Shown here: positions 24,151 to 33,500 of the stretch, piece after piece
Layout: every line of letters starts with the position of its first letter
Position numbering within the stretch: the first letter of the stretch is position 1
Source: JAGTVG01 sp964543195
GTDB taxonomy: Bacteria > Bacteroidota > Bacteroidia > Cytophagales > Cyclobacteriaceae
Assembly: GCA_964543195.1 (NCBI GenBank)
Contig: CAZIXF010000008.1
Location: 46,378 to 110,377, forward strand
Direction: 5' to 3'
DNA length: 64,000 nucleotides
Made by a program: the position numbers and the translations under genes
Notes under the pieces: generated by a model
Database searches by the model: none
What the model was told of the DNA's origin: nothing
What the model saw: only the letters and a program-made list of their open reading frames with translations

Positions 24151-25689
24151 TCAACTTGCCCAGCCTTCCCTGTCAAGGCTGCGGTACTGAATGGCCTCGG
24201 CAAGATGTTCAACCTTGATATCCTCACTTTCTGCAAGGTCCGCAACGGTTCTGCTCACTTTCAGTATGCGATCATAGGCTCGTGCCGATAAGCCTAATTT
24301 TTTCATGGCGGTTTTTAACAGGGTCCTCCCCGCCTGGTTTATTTCACAGATCTTCTTAACCATTGAAGGCCGCATCATGGCATTGGAATAAATGGCATTT
24401 TCATCTTTGAACCGTTCGAGCTGCCTTTCGCGGGCATTCACCACCCGCTTTCGTATTTCCTCACTGGTCTCATTTTTTCTGATAAGCGTCATCTCTTCGA
24501 AACCTACGGGAGTAACTTCCACATGCAGATCGATACGGTCGAGCAATGGACCGCTTATTTTATTCAGGTACCGCTGTATCTGGCCGGGAGCGCATACACA
24601 TTCTTTTTCGGGGTGATTGTAGAACCCGCAGGGACAGGGATTCATACTGGAGATCAGCATGAAATTAGCCGGGTAATCGATCGTGAATTTCGCCCGGGAG
24701 ATGGTCACTTTTCTTTCCTCAAGAGGCTGGCGCATCACTTCAAGGACGGATCGCTTGAATTCAGGCAGTTCGTCCAGGAAAAGCACGCCATTATGGGCAA
24801 GGGAGATCTCACCGGGCTGAGGGAATCCTCCACCGCCTACCAGGGCTACATCGGATATGGTGTGATGCGGAGACCTGAAAGGGCGGGTAGATATCAGGTG
24901 CGCATCCGGGCCAAGGTGGCCTGCCACTGAATGGATCTTGGTGGTTTCAAGCGCCTCATGCAGGTTTAACGGAGGCAGGATGGAGGGAAGGCGTTTGGCC
25001 AGCATAGTCTTTCCCGCACCGGGTGGGCCGATCATAATCACGTTATGACCTCCGGCAGCGGCTATCTCAAGGGCCCGTTTAATGTTTTCCTGTCCCTGTA
25101 CATCGCTGAAATCGGCTTTATAATCATTGATCTGATCATAAAAAATATCACGGGTATCCAGTTTGAGCGGATTGATCTCCCGCCGACCTGACAGAAAATC
25201 CACTGCTTCGCTCAGATCGTTCACTCCGATCACATCCAGGTCGTTTACAATGGCCGCTTCCGAGGCATTGGCCCCGGGCAATATCAGGCCCCTGAAATTC
25301 TGTTTCCGGGCCTCAATGGCAATGGGTAACGCTCCTTTTACCGGCCGGAGTTGTCCGTCCAGTGAAAGTTCGCCCATGATCACATATTCTTCTATCAGGT
25401 CAGTCGAGAGCTGACCGCTCGCTTTCAACAGGCATAAGGCGATCGGCAGATCATACGCGGAGCCTTCTTTTTTTATATCGGCAGGAGCAAGATTAATGAT
25501 TACCCGGGTGTTGGTCATCCGGTAATCCGACTGTTTTAATGCCGATTCGATCCGTGACCAGCTTTCTTTTACTGCATTATCCGGTAGTCCCACCATATAA
25601 TGCTGCGTGCCAGCACTCACGTTTACCTCAACTGTGATGATACTGGCATCCACGCCGAAAACGGCACATCCATGAGTTTTTGCCAGCAT
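24151..25689 (-). CDS. yifB: YifB/ComM family Mg-chelatase-like AAA+ ATPase
   Basis: A 512-residue AAA+ protein. In transformable bacteria ComM is a branch-migration helicase promoting recombination of incoming DNA. The N-terminal ChlI-like domain (1-170) includes VNVSAGTQHYMVGLPDNAVKE features. Walker A GPPGAGKTM lies at 221-229 and Walker B GVLFLDELPEF at 301-311, followed by SMNPCPCGFYNHPEKECVC (348-366), a cysteine cluster that could hold zinc. The C-terminal Mg_chelatase_C region ends with YRSLDREGW. Full-length, single gene, no competence neighbours. Confidence 0.96.
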   Translation of the reverse strand: MLAKTHGCAVFGVDASIITVEVNVSAGTQHYMVGLPDNAVKESWSRIESALKQSDYRMTNTRVIINLAPADIKKEGSAYDLPIALCLLKASGQLSTDLIEEYVIMGELSLDGQLRPVKGALPIAIEARKQNFRGLILPGANASEAAIVNDLDVIGVNDLSEAVDFLSGRREINPLKLDTRDIFYDQINDYKADFSDVQGQENIKRALEIAAAGGHNVIMIGPPGAGKTMLAKRLPSILPPLNLHEALETTKIHSVAGHLGPDAHLISTRPFRSPHHTISDVALVGGGGFPQPGEISLAHNGVLFLDELPEFKRSVLEVMRQPLEERKVTISRAKFTIDYPANFMLISSMNPCPCGFYNHPEKECVCAPGQIQRYLNKISGPLLDRIDLHVEVTPVGFEEMTLIRKNETSEEIRKRVVNARERQLERFKDENAIYSNAMMRPSMVKKICEINQAGRTLLKTAMKKLGLSARAYDRILKVSRTVADLAESEDIKVEHLAEAIQYRSLDREGWAS

Positions 25690-25887
25690 GATTATAAAAT
25701 GTTTTTTAAAAGTGATAATTCGCGTGTGAACTGATTGACATAAATCCCCGGAGATCCCGGAGTCCCTGGCTTGCAGGATTTTTTGATGTAAGGTATCATA
25801 GCGGTTTATTATTTAAATTTAACTGGCTGGGTTAATAACTGACGTTTTCAGGTATAACCGTGGACTTTAATATTTTTCATGTTTCGT

Positions 25888-26229
25888 TTACTCACTCTTG
25901 AGCGCCTTTTTTTTACCGGCCTCTTCAATATCATATAACCTGGCTTTCATACTGGCGGCTTCATCTTCGGCCCTTGTTTTTGATTTTTTCAGCTGGTTAA
26001 TTTCCAGATAATATAAAAATATTATACCAATAAACAACAAAATATTGGTTAATGCAAGATAACGCATATAGGGAATATACCGGGCCATCTTGACGAGAAA
26101 TTTCAGATCATCGATATTCATCTGGAAAGCTATGATCAGGAATACCAGGTTCAGTACAAGAAAGACAAGGATAAGGATATAGTTGATTTTACTGAGGGCG
26201 GATAAATTTTTTATTTTTTCCTTAATCAT
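25888..26229 (-). CDS. Small membrane protein with C-terminal coiled coil
   Basis: A 113-residue protein I do not recognise. Two hydrophobic segments (about 17-36, INYILILVFLVLNLVFLIIA, and 58-76) are followed by a charged, heptad-like tail (QLKKSKTRAEDEAASMKARL, 79-98) ending in lysines. It is thus predicted to span the inner membrane twice with a cytoplasmic coiled coil. It lies between yifB and a repeat-rich stretch and may be cotranscribed with yifB. Function unknown. Confidence 0.65.
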   Translation of the reverse strand: MIKEKIKNLSALSKINYILILVFLVLNLVFLIIAFQMNIDDLKFLVKMARYIPYMRYLALTNILLFIGIIFLYYLEINQLKKSKTRAEDEAASMKARLYDIEEAGKKKALKSE

Positions 26230-26278
26230 GGGATCTGTTTTTATGTTGGCACAAAGACATGCCGGATTATTTTATTTT

Positions 26279-26400
26279 ATTGCCACCAAGGCAGTAAGGC
26301 ACAAAGTGTCAGGGTTTCTTTTTTGCCACCAGGACTCAAAGGCACCAAATTTTACAGTTGTTTTATTGCCACCAAGGCACCGGGGCACCAGGATCCACGG
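26279..26400. repeat. Degenerate GCCACCAAGGCACCAAG repeats
   Basis: GCCACCAAGGCAGTAAGGCAC, GCCACCAGGACTCAAAGGCACC and GCCACCAAGGCACCGGGGCACC follow one another at 40-50 base spacing. They have the same CCAC-N4-GCAC-N4 layout as the CCACGAAT and CCACGGAG families but a different tetranucleotide. Open frames over 26183-26735 are repeat-driven and not supported as genes. Confidence 0.65.
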
Positions 26401-26649
26401 TTTTTTTACTGCCGCCAATTACCGCGAATCCCATTATTTTATCCTCGCCACCCGAAAGCACATACATTGCCGCCAGATATCCCTGCAGCCAAGCGGCGGG
26501 ACAGAAAACCAGGTTTCAATGTTCCTTTAATGCCGTTTGGGGCAAAAAGCAAAAAACCCATCCTATGTATATTACCGCCCCGGCCTCCGGGTAACCCGGT
26601 AACAAAAATTTGCCGCCTCAAATTATAAAATTTTTTTAAAAAACAAGGA

Positions 26650-28395
26650 TTAAAAGTCAAACTCCCGCCTGGGTATGTTCCACCTGAAATGCAATGCGGC
26701 ATAAAGAACGTTTTTATCGATAAGCGCAAGCTCACTGTTCACCCTGTGTGTAAGCAATTCAAGATCAAAAAACACATTATGTTTAAACTGATAGGTTGTG
26801 GTGAAATTCAGGTAATTCAACCGGGTTGCCAATCCCTGTCCGGTCTCATTACCGTAATCCTGTTCACGGGTCAGGTAACTTTTCATCACATCTTTTCCCC
26901 AATTGGTATTTTCATCATCCTCACCGTAATCCGATACGACCAGTTTTGAAATAAACATGATCTTTTTGAAGGGCTGCCACCGGGCTACCGCAACCAGCTC
27001 ACGGAAATTGGCTCCCGTGGGATGGGCCAGCGGCATACGGTAATGGGCAAAATTGGTAAAAACGGACTGGTGAGCATAAGTATAGGGACGGACCGTATTG
27101 AACTCCATCTGCAGGTCCAGGTTATTGATCCAGAAAGCATTCATATACTTCAATCCTAACTGGGATCCGTATTTATTGGCCCACCATCCATTACCGGCCC
27201 GGATCTCCCTCAGTAAAAACTCATCGAGGAGAAACTGACCGTACAAAGAAAACCGGCGGAGGAAATTCCACTTCATGTCAAGACCGACGATCGCATTGTC
27301 TTTGCTTCCTGACTGATGTTCGAGGGCACGGTAGAAAATTAAGGGATTCAGATAGTTTATATCAAAAACCTGGCTGGTTGAATCGCCCTGGACGATGTGT
27401 TCATAAACACCCAGGTTCAGGTTATCCGTAATATTCAGGCTCAGATGATGATGCGCCAGGTACTTTCTGGGATAATCACCGTATAGTGATCCGGTACCGC
27501 TCTGCACCCGGGTATCCGCATAATGCTGGGCGAAAACGAGCCGGTATTTTAACTTCCATACATCCACGTCGGTTTTGAGGAAAAGATAGTTATTGGAAAA
27601 ATCGGACAGCGCCATGGACCGTATGCCATTGCCCAGGAAAAGCTTATCATGGCCAAATTGAATATTCACCGGCTCCACCACATTGAAGGATATATAACCC
27701 CGGGCAGTAAAAAAATCCACGCCATCCTTGTTGAACACTTTCCAGAAGCCTTCGCGTGGCACAGCCCGGTTCCGGTCGATCCAGGTCCTTACATAAGAAG
27801 GGAACGCAGCCTGGGTAGTAGACAAATAGGTATAAAAGCCGATCTTTTCACTGATGATCCCACTGGCTTCCAGTCCTCTTGTATTGATGTAAGGGACTAC
27901 CTCGTTATCCCGCTCTATTCCACCACTGAAATGAAATACCGGGTTAAGATGGAGTTCGAACTCTTCTGTATTCAGGGAAAAGAGATCGGGTTTTTTTTTG
28001 TAAAAATGATTGAGAACCGGTTTATTGCTATCAGCGTCGGAGTTGGCTGTATAGGTCCAGTTATCATTGGCCAGGTATTGAAGATCGAAACGGTCAACAG
28101 ACGTTAAATCCGGGTCCGGGGTATAGAGGCTATCTACAAACGATCCAATAGAGGAACGCCGATAGGGTTTCATTGAAGAGTGGAAGCTGCCCGATTGCTT
28201 TCCGCTGAGGATCTCGAAACGGTCCAGCAGATGATAATAATCCGGGTTCAGAGGTGCGTTCGGGCTCTGCGAAAAAGCCGCAGGGATCAATATAAAAACA
28301 GAGAGACTTAAATAAGCAAGGAATACCGGTAGGCGCCTCACCGGATCTAAAGGCAAAAAAACAGGGTTGTTATTGAAGCACTTATTAAATACCAC
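26650..28395 (-). CDS. Outer-membrane beta-barrel protein, Wzi/capsule-assembly-like
   Basis: A 581-residue exported protein. A membrane-like signal (LPVFLAYLSLSVFILIPAAF, 22-41) precedes a mature chain of alternating aromatic and polar strands typical of a large barrel, with motifs such as NIQFGHDKLFLGNG and YLNPLIFYRALEHQSG. These resemble Wzi-type capsule assembly barrels widespread in Bacteroidota. The start is GTG, eleven bases inside the end of the upstream TPR gene, indicating cotranscription. The C-terminal strand ends LHFRWNIPRREFDF, with a terminal aromatic as expected for BAM insertion. Exact role uncertain. Confidence 0.75.
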   Translation of the reverse strand: MVFNKCFNNNPVFLPLDPVRRLPVFLAYLSLSVFILIPAAFSQSPNAPLNPDYYHLLDRFEILSGKQSGSFHSSMKPYRRSSIGSFVDSLYTPDPDLTSVDRFDLQYLANDNWTYTANSDADSNKPVLNHFYKKKPDLFSLNTEEFELHLNPVFHFSGGIERDNEVVPYINTRGLEASGIISEKIGFYTYLSTTQAAFPSYVRTWIDRNRAVPREGFWKVFNKDGVDFFTARGYISFNVVEPVNIQFGHDKLFLGNGIRSMALSDFSNNYLFLKTDVDVWKLKYRLVFAQHYADTRVQSGTGSLYGDYPRKYLAHHHLSLNITDNLNLGVYEHIVQGDSTSQVFDINYLNPLIFYRALEHQSGSKDNAIVGLDMKWNFLRRFSLYGQFLLDEFLLREIRAGNGWWANKYGSQLGLKYMNAFWINNLDLQMEFNTVRPYTYAHQSVFTNFAHYRMPLAHPTGANFRELVAVARWQPFKKIMFISKLVVSDYGEDDENTNWGKDVMKSYLTREQDYGNETGQGLATRLNYLNFTTTYQFKHNVFFDLELLTHRVNSELALIDKNVLYAALHFRWNIPRREFDF

Positions 28396-29491
28396 AATAT
28401 TTTCTCAAATAGTTAAGGCCTAATTTAGAACCCAGTTCATAAGCCATTCTGAAATCAGAACAGGCATTCAGCGTGTTGCCCGTTGATGTAATGGCAGCAC
28501 CCCTTTTGATATAGGTATCTGCCAGGATCCGTTTTATCCGGACCGTTTCCTTTTCTTGCGCCCGTTTTAACTCATCCCTGAGCAATTGAATGGATTTTGT
28601 GTAATCTTCATATGCCCCGTTAAATTCCTGGATATTATGCCTGCAAAGTCCCCTGTAACGGAAATGTTCCTCCCTGCCAGGATCCAGTTCTATGGCCTGT
28701 GTGAAATCCTGGATAGCTGACCGGTATTTGTCATTCTGCATTTTTATCACGCCACGTTCAGAATAGGCTTCAATACGATAGGGATCCAGTTCGATCATTT
28801 TATTATAATCGGCAATTGCCTCCATAGGTTCGCCCCTTGCTTTATTCAGATGACTTCGAAGCAGATAATAATCGAAATTATCAGGATCCAGGGTAATGGC
28901 AAAGGTCACATCCCTTACAGCAGATACGTAGAGGTCATCACCGTTAAAATCGAATTTTGCCTTATAGGCTTTGTAATTAGCCCTTTGGATATAATATCTG
29001 GGTTCATCCGGATCATGTTGAATGGCCCGGTTCAGCTCATTGATCGCCTCATTCTTATCTTTCAGGGTCATGTATTTATATCGTGCCAGTTCGTAAAAAG
29101 CATCTGCATTTTCGGGATTCAACCGTAAAGCCATTTCGATATCTTTTTCGGCAGCCTGAAAATCCTTTAAAGCCATACGGGCCGAGGCACGCTTAAGATA
29201 ATATTCGGCCGCATACGTGTCGGATGAATTCCGCATATCGATGATCCGGGTAAAATCATCAATAGCCAGCTTGAATTTTTCAAGTTCAAGAAAGGCTTCT
29301 CCACGGAGAAAATAGGCATTTTCATACTCAGGGTCCTGTTCAACAGCCTTGTCCAAAAAATCAATGGCTTCAAAATATTTGCCATCATCGTATTTATTTT
29401 TACCGAATTTGAAATATTCACGGGCTGAGAACTGACCATAGGCCTGGCCGGCTACCTGAAAAAGGATAATATATAATAAGATTAATCGCAT
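28385..29491 (-). CDS. Secreted tetratricopeptide-repeat protein
   Basis: A 368-residue protein with a signal peptide (residues 1-20, ending in YGQF) and a chain of about nine TPR units. Examples are YFEAIDFLDKAVEQDPEYEN, KLAIDDFTRIIDMR, DAFYELARYKYM, EAIADYNKMIELDPYRIEAY and SAIQDFTQAIELDPG. It is probably periplasmic and a protein-interaction scaffold. It overlaps the downstream barrel gene by eleven bases, so the two products may act together in envelope assembly. The C-terminal half contains ACSDFRMAYELGSKLGLNYL, a common end in Bacteroidota TPR proteins. Confidence 0.88.
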   Translation of the reverse strand: MRLILLYIILFQVAGQAYGQFSAREYFKFGKNKYDDGKYFEAIDFLDKAVEQDPEYENAYFLRGEAFLELEKFKLAIDDFTRIIDMRNSSDTYAAEYYLKRASARMALKDFQAAEKDIEMALRLNPENADAFYELARYKYMTLKDKNEAINELNRAIQHDPDEPRYYIQRANYKAYKAKFDFNGDDLYVSAVRDVTFAITLDPDNFDYYLLRSHLNKARGEPMEAIADYNKMIELDPYRIEAYSERGVIKMQNDKYRSAIQDFTQAIELDPGREEHFRYRGLCRHNIQEFNGAYEDYTKSIQLLRDELKRAQEKETVRIKRILADTYIKRGAAITSTGNTLNACSDFRMAYELGSKLGLNYLRKYCGI

Positions 29492-29548
29492 ATCCCTTGA
29501 TTCATATTACAACGAATCATCAAAAATAGTTATTATATAAATTAATCG

Positions 29549-29580
29549 TTTGTTGTATTTAAAAAGATTGCCTACTTTTG
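29549..29580 (+). promoter_or_regulatory. Bacteroidota-type promoter for rpmE2
   Basis: TTTG at 29549-29552, a 20-base spacer, then TACTTTTG at 29573-29580, a complete match to TTTG-N20-TAnnTTTG. The ribosomal-protein ATG follows 29 bases later. Confidence 0.8.
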
Positions 29581-29609
29581 TGATCCTAAAAATTGAAAGT
29601 TGAAAGGCA

Positions 29610-29855
29610 ATGAAAAAAGGAATACATCCGGAATATCAAACCGTAGTTTTTCACGATACGCAGAGTGACCATAAATTTATTACGCGCTCAACCATGAAAT
29701 CAAAGGAAACCATAAAATGGGAAGATGGCAAGGAATATCCTTTGATAAAAGTGGAGGTAAGCTCTGCTTCGCATCCATTTTACACCGGTAAGAAGATCTT
29801 TGTGGATACAGCCGGTCGTGTTGAGAAATTCAACAGAAGATATAAAAAGAAATAA
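29610..29855 (+). CDS. rpmE2: 50S ribosomal protein L31 type B
   Basis: An 81-residue L31 of the zinc-independent type B: it contains no cysteines, unlike type A with its CxxC. Family features are MKKGIHPEYQTVVFHD at the N-terminus, SHPFYTGKK and FVDTAGRVEKFNRRY at the C-terminus. It is part of the large ribosomal subunit near the central protuberance. It has its own strong promoter and is closed by a clear intrinsic terminator at 29879-29915. In many bacteria type B is made under zinc limitation; no Zur box is evident here and it may be the only copy. Confidence 0.97.
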   Translation: MKKGIHPEYQTVVFHDTQSDHKFITRSTMKSKETIKWEDGKEYPLIKVEVSSASHPFYTGKKIFVDTAGRVEKFNRRYKKK

Positions 29856-29878
29856 ACTATATTGTAAAATAATGGACG

Positions 29879-29915
29879 GGCTTCATAGAAAACTATGGAG
29901 CCTTTTTTATTTTTA
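29879..29915 (+). terminator. Intrinsic terminator after rpmE2
   Basis: A 10-bp stem (GGCTTCATAG, 29879-29888, with 29893-29902, one G-T pair) around an AAAA loop is followed directly by TTTTTTATTTTT. Confidence 0.92.
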
Positions 29916-29959
29916 TACCGGATCGGAAGATCAATTCCCGATATTGTAACCACTTGATC

Positions 29960-31177
29960 ATGAACATTATCTTGTTCGATCTGCCGGAGGATCATCAGCG
30001 ATTATTGCCACTTACCTATACCAGGCCTGTTTCCGGTTTATTGACAGGTCTTTTTACCCATGCAGAAAAGTGGCAATTGTTATCAGGTCATACGGTTTCA
30101 TACCTGACCAGGGCTTATCTTCAGAAAAAATTCCCGCTCAAAACCGCAAGGGAAAATCTCCTGATCAACGGTGCCTTATCGCCGGAAGAAGCAATTTATG
30201 CCCGGATCTCAAAACTGAAAATGAATGACGGACTTTTCCTTGAAGGAAAACCCCTTGCTTTAAAATTACCTGAAAAGCGTATAGATGACTTCGCTGATGA
30301 GCTGGATGCCGGCAGGAACTTCCCTGGCATTAATAAAATATCGTATCCGGGGCGCACAGGTTATCTCTCTGATCTGACTTATATTTTTATGTATAATGGC
30401 CATCATATAACAGAGGATTTTAAATTATTGAACGGTGAAAAATCCAATCCGCCGGAGGATAAGCATACCATACTGTATAATACCGGCCATATATATATCG
30501 GTAAAAATTGTTCGATCAGGGCTTCTGTGCTGGATGCAACGAAGGGTCCCATCTATATAGGCAGCAGCGTAACCGTCCAGCCGGGATCGGTTATATCCGG
30601 ACCGGCAGCCATCCTGGACAATTCCGTTATATCGGCCGGTGCAAAGATCCGTCCGTCCACCACCATCGGCCCGGATTGCAGGATCGGTGGAGAAGTGAGC
30701 CATGTGGTTTTTCAAGGATCCAGCAATAAATCCCATGATGGTTTCATAGGAAGCTCTGTGATCGGGAAATGGTGTAACCTTGGTGCTGGCACTAACAACA
30801 GTAACCTGAAGAACAATTACACTAATGTAAAATTATGGGATTATGCAACCGGGAAACTCAGGGATACGGGCCTGATCTACTGTGGATTAATGATGGGAGA
30901 CCATTCAAAATGCGGCATCAGCACGATGTTCAATACAGGTACGGTAGTGGGGGTCAACGCCAATATTTTCGGCCCCGGTTATATGCCCAAGTTCATTCCT
31001 TCATTCAGTTGGGGAGGAAGCGATGGATTTATAACCTATGATTTTGATAAGGCCCTTAAAACCGCTAACATTGTTATGGAACGCCGGTCACAGCGTTTAA
31101 CCGAGCTTGACCGTGAGATGCTCGGCTATATATATAAACAAAGTCTCAAATTCAGAGGAGGGATCAAATCAGTATGA
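29960..31177 (+). CDS. GlmU-like putative sugar nucleotidyltransferase with hexapeptide repeats
   Basis: A 405-residue two-domain protein of the Bacteroidota GlmU-like family. The N-terminal nucleotidyltransferase-like part begins MNIILFDLPEDHQRLLPLTY and lacks the usual LAAGxGTRM loop, so sugar-nucleotide synthesis is doubtful or uses different residues. From about residue 175 it is a left-handed beta-helix: IYIGKNCSIRASVLDA, YIGSSVTVQPGSVISG, ISAGAKIRPSTTIGPD and so on. I use the ATG at 29960 rather than the TTG six bases earlier. Its stop overlaps the holB start (ATGA). Role probably in envelope sugar metabolism; substrate unknown. Confidence 0.88.
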   Translation: MNIILFDLPEDHQRLLPLTYTRPVSGLLTGLFTHAEKWQLLSGHTVSYLTRAYLQKKFPLKTARENLLINGALSPEEAIYARISKLKMNDGLFLEGKPLALKLPEKRIDDFADELDAGRNFPGINKISYPGRTGYLSDLTYIFMYNGHHITEDFKLLNGEKSNPPEDKHTILYNTGHIYIGKNCSIRASVLDATKGPIYIGSSVTVQPGSVISGPAAILDNSVISAGAKIRPSTTIGPDCRIGGEVSHVVFQGSSNKSHDGFIGSSVIGKWCNLGAGTNNSNLKNNYTNVKLWDYATGKLRDTGLIYCGLMMGDHSKCGISTMFNTGTVVGVNANIFGPGYMPKFIPSFSWGGSDGFITYDFDKALKTANIVMERRSQRLTELDREMLGYIYKQSLKFRGGIKSV

Positions 31178-32325
31178 AATTCGCAGATATCACTGGTTTC
31201 GAGGAGGAAAAACAACAGTTGATCCATACCATTAAATCAGGCAAGGTGGCCCATGCCCAGCTATTCCTGGGACCCGAAGGCAGCCCGAACCTCAGCCTGG
31301 CCCTGGCCTATATCACTTATTTGAATTGTACCAGCCCTTCCGATACCGATTCATGCGGTGAATGTGCCAGTTGCCGTAAAAACCAGAAGCTCATCCACCC
31401 GGATGTGAATTTCGCTTTCCCGGTCAGTTCCACCTCAAAAATAACCGGTAAGGATGTGGTGAGTGTTTCTTTTCTCAATGAATGGCGCAATTTTGTCATA
31501 CAGGATCCTTATAATAATGCCTCCGGATGGAACAGCTATTTCGGGGGCGAAACCAAACAACTGAATATACCCCGGGAAGAAAGCCGGCACATTGTAAAGA
31601 ACCTTTCCTATAAATCATTTGAGGGAAATTATAAGATCATGCTGATCTGGCTCCCGGAATATATGAATGCCGCCGCAGCCAATGCCATTCTCAAGATCCT
31701 GGAAGAGCCTCCTCCAAACACGGTGTTTATACTCGTATCCCATGATGAGAAAAAACTACTTTCCACCATCCTGTCAAGGACCCGGATGATCAGGATCAGG
31801 CCTTTTAAGGATGAGGAGATAAAGCAGATCCTCATTGATCATCATTTTGTAGAGGAAGAAAAAGCACAACAGATCTCCCATATTGCCGATGGGAACATTA
31901 CAGAGGCCCTCCGGCTGGTAAGGGAGGTGGAAGACGACAGTCATATCATGTTCAGGGACTGGATGCGATTGTGCTTCATGGGAAATTTTCCCGAGTTGGT
32001 TTCCTGGTCGGATAAATTCAGAAAAATGTCCAAAGTAGAACAGCAAACCCTGTTTCACTATGGCTTGAGCATACTGAGGGAAGCCCTGATCACGAAAAGC
32101 AATGAAATGAGCCTTTCACGGTTAATGGGTGAAGAGCTTGAATTTATTAAAAAATTCATTAAAGTACTGGATATGGACACCATCCAAAAGATCACACAGG
32201 AGCTGAATGAAGCTTATTATCATATAGAAAGGAATGCCCATTCCAAAATACTTTTTCTGGACGTATCGTTGAGAATCGTTGAAATATTCAAAAAAACACA
32301 TCAGGGCTCACCGGTGAGTGCCTGA
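31174..32325 (+). CDS. holB: DNA polymerase III subunit delta'
   Basis: A 383-residue clamp-loader subunit. The Walker A position reads GPEGSPNLSL (33-42) without GK(S/T), so ATP is not bound, as in E. coli delta'. A zinc module C52...C61-GE-C64-AS-C67 is intact. Later features are NAAAANAILKILEEPPPNTV and an SRTRMIRIRPF segment (SRC-equivalent with the cysteine changed). ATGA overlap with the GlmU-like gene couples translation. It works in the replisome loading the beta clamp. Confidence 0.95.
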   Translation: MKFADITGFEEEKQQLIHTIKSGKVAHAQLFLGPEGSPNLSLALAYITYLNCTSPSDTDSCGECASCRKNQKLIHPDVNFAFPVSSTSKITGKDVVSVSFLNEWRNFVIQDPYNNASGWNSYFGGETKQLNIPREESRHIVKNLSYKSFEGNYKIMLIWLPEYMNAAAANAILKILEEPPPNTVFILVSHDEKKLLSTILSRTRMIRIRPFKDEEIKQILIDHHFVEEEKAQQISHIADGNITEALRLVREVEDDSHIMFRDWMRLCFMGNFPELVSWSDKFRKMSKVEQQTLFHYGLSILREALITKSNEMSLSRLMGEELEFIKKFIKVLDMDTIQKITQELNEAYYHIERNAHSKILFLDVSLRIVEIFKKTHQGSPVSA

Positions 32326-32399
32326 TCCGGGGATGTCATTTGGAATATTGTAATAACTTTGCTATAAATAAAGAACAACCCCATTATCAGTATAATACG

Positions 32400-33296
32400 A
32401 TGAACCGAATTATTGCTTTTTTATCGATCGTCCTTATTGGTGGCATGGTCATAACAGGCTGCGAGGATAAAAGTATGGACTACCTGATCACGTTGAAAAC
32501 CGAACAGGGTGACATCAAAATGGTATTATATGATCAGACGCCCAAACATAAGAAAAACTTCATCGAACTGGCAGAGAAAGGCTTCTATGACAGTCTGCTT
32601 TTCCACCGGGTGATCAACGGTTTTATGGTCCAGACCGGTGACCCGGATTCCCGGTATGCCGAACCGGGTGAAAAGGTCGGTCAGGGTGGCCCCGGATATA
32701 ACATACCGGCAGAGTTTGTGCCGGGGTTGATCCATGAAAGGGGAGCCATCGCTGCTGCAAGGCAACCCGACCAGCTTAATCCTGAAAAAGAATCTCACGG
32801 CAGCCAGTTTTATATAGTCCAGGGTAAAGTATTCTCCGAGGAAGAACTCCGCAAAACCCGGATCGATTATAATAAACTGTACGAATATTTCGGTCATCTT
32901 ACTGAAAGAAGCAAATTCAGGCATGTAAAGGATAAAGTGGAGGAATTAAGAGCTGAAAATCAAATGGAAAAACTGCAGGATTATATTGTCAGCATGAAGG
33001 ATACCCTTGAAACGGAATACGATGTGGAGCTCGATCTGCCACTTACACGTCAGCAACTCGAGACGTATACTTCTGTTGGCGGAGCGCCCCACCTTGATGC
33101 CGGATATACGGTTTTCGGTAAGGTGGTTGATGGGATGGATGTGGTGGAAAAAATCGCTACAGTCCGCACCGATGAGCAGGACCGGCCGGTTGAGGATGTA
33201 AGGGTGATCACCGTAAAGGTGGAAGAAATGAAGCGGCAAAAAATAGAGGAAAAATTCGGTTTTGAATACCCGGGTATCGATACCGGGGCCGAATAA
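32400..33296 (+). CDS. Cyclophilin-type peptidyl-prolyl isomerase, lipoprotein
   Basis: A 298-residue membrane-anchored foldase. The start at 32400 gives a lipoprotein signal ending VITGC (cysteine 21). The cyclophilin core is recognised by FHRVINGFMVQTGDP (69-83), GSQFYIVQG (134-142) and YTVFGKVVDGMDVVEKI (236-252). Between the last two blocks is a helical, charged insertion of roughly 80 residues (about 145-225, with EELRAENQMEKLQ). This is absent from E. coli PpiA-type enzymes but common in Bacteroidota. It likely assists folding at the periplasmic face. It lies just downstream of holB. Confidence 0.93.
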   Translation: MNRIIAFLSIVLIGGMVITGCEDKSMDYLITLKTEQGDIKMVLYDQTPKHKKNFIELAEKGFYDSLLFHRVINGFMVQTGDPDSRYAEPGEKVGQGGPGYNIPAEFVPGLIHERGAIAAARQPDQLNPEKESHGSQFYIVQGKVFSEEELRKTRIDYNKLYEYFGHLTERSKFRHVKDKVEELRAENQMEKLQDYIVSMKDTLETEYDVELDLPLTRQQLETYTSVGGAPHLDAGYTVFGKVVDGMDVVEKIATVRTDEQDRPVEDVRVITVKVEEMKRQKIEEKFGFEYPGIDTGAE

Positions 33297-33500
33297 ATTC
33301 CGGCGGTGTTCATTTGTTTAAAGGTTTTTCCATATATTATTTATAACCTTTCCCGGTCCCTTTATCATGCCTTCAGGCTTCGAACCTATTTCAAAGAAAC
33401 ACGTCAGAGTATATGGTGACTACCATGCGGACATCAGCTCTGATCTTATGGTTATGCAGGTTTTGATTGGCACTCCTGTTCCCCAGGCTATGGGATCCGG

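Noticed and set aside
26183..26735. Several overlapping small frames
   Set aside because: They lie in degenerate CCACCAAGG repeats and the non-coding gap; all frames are equally open and lack domain features.
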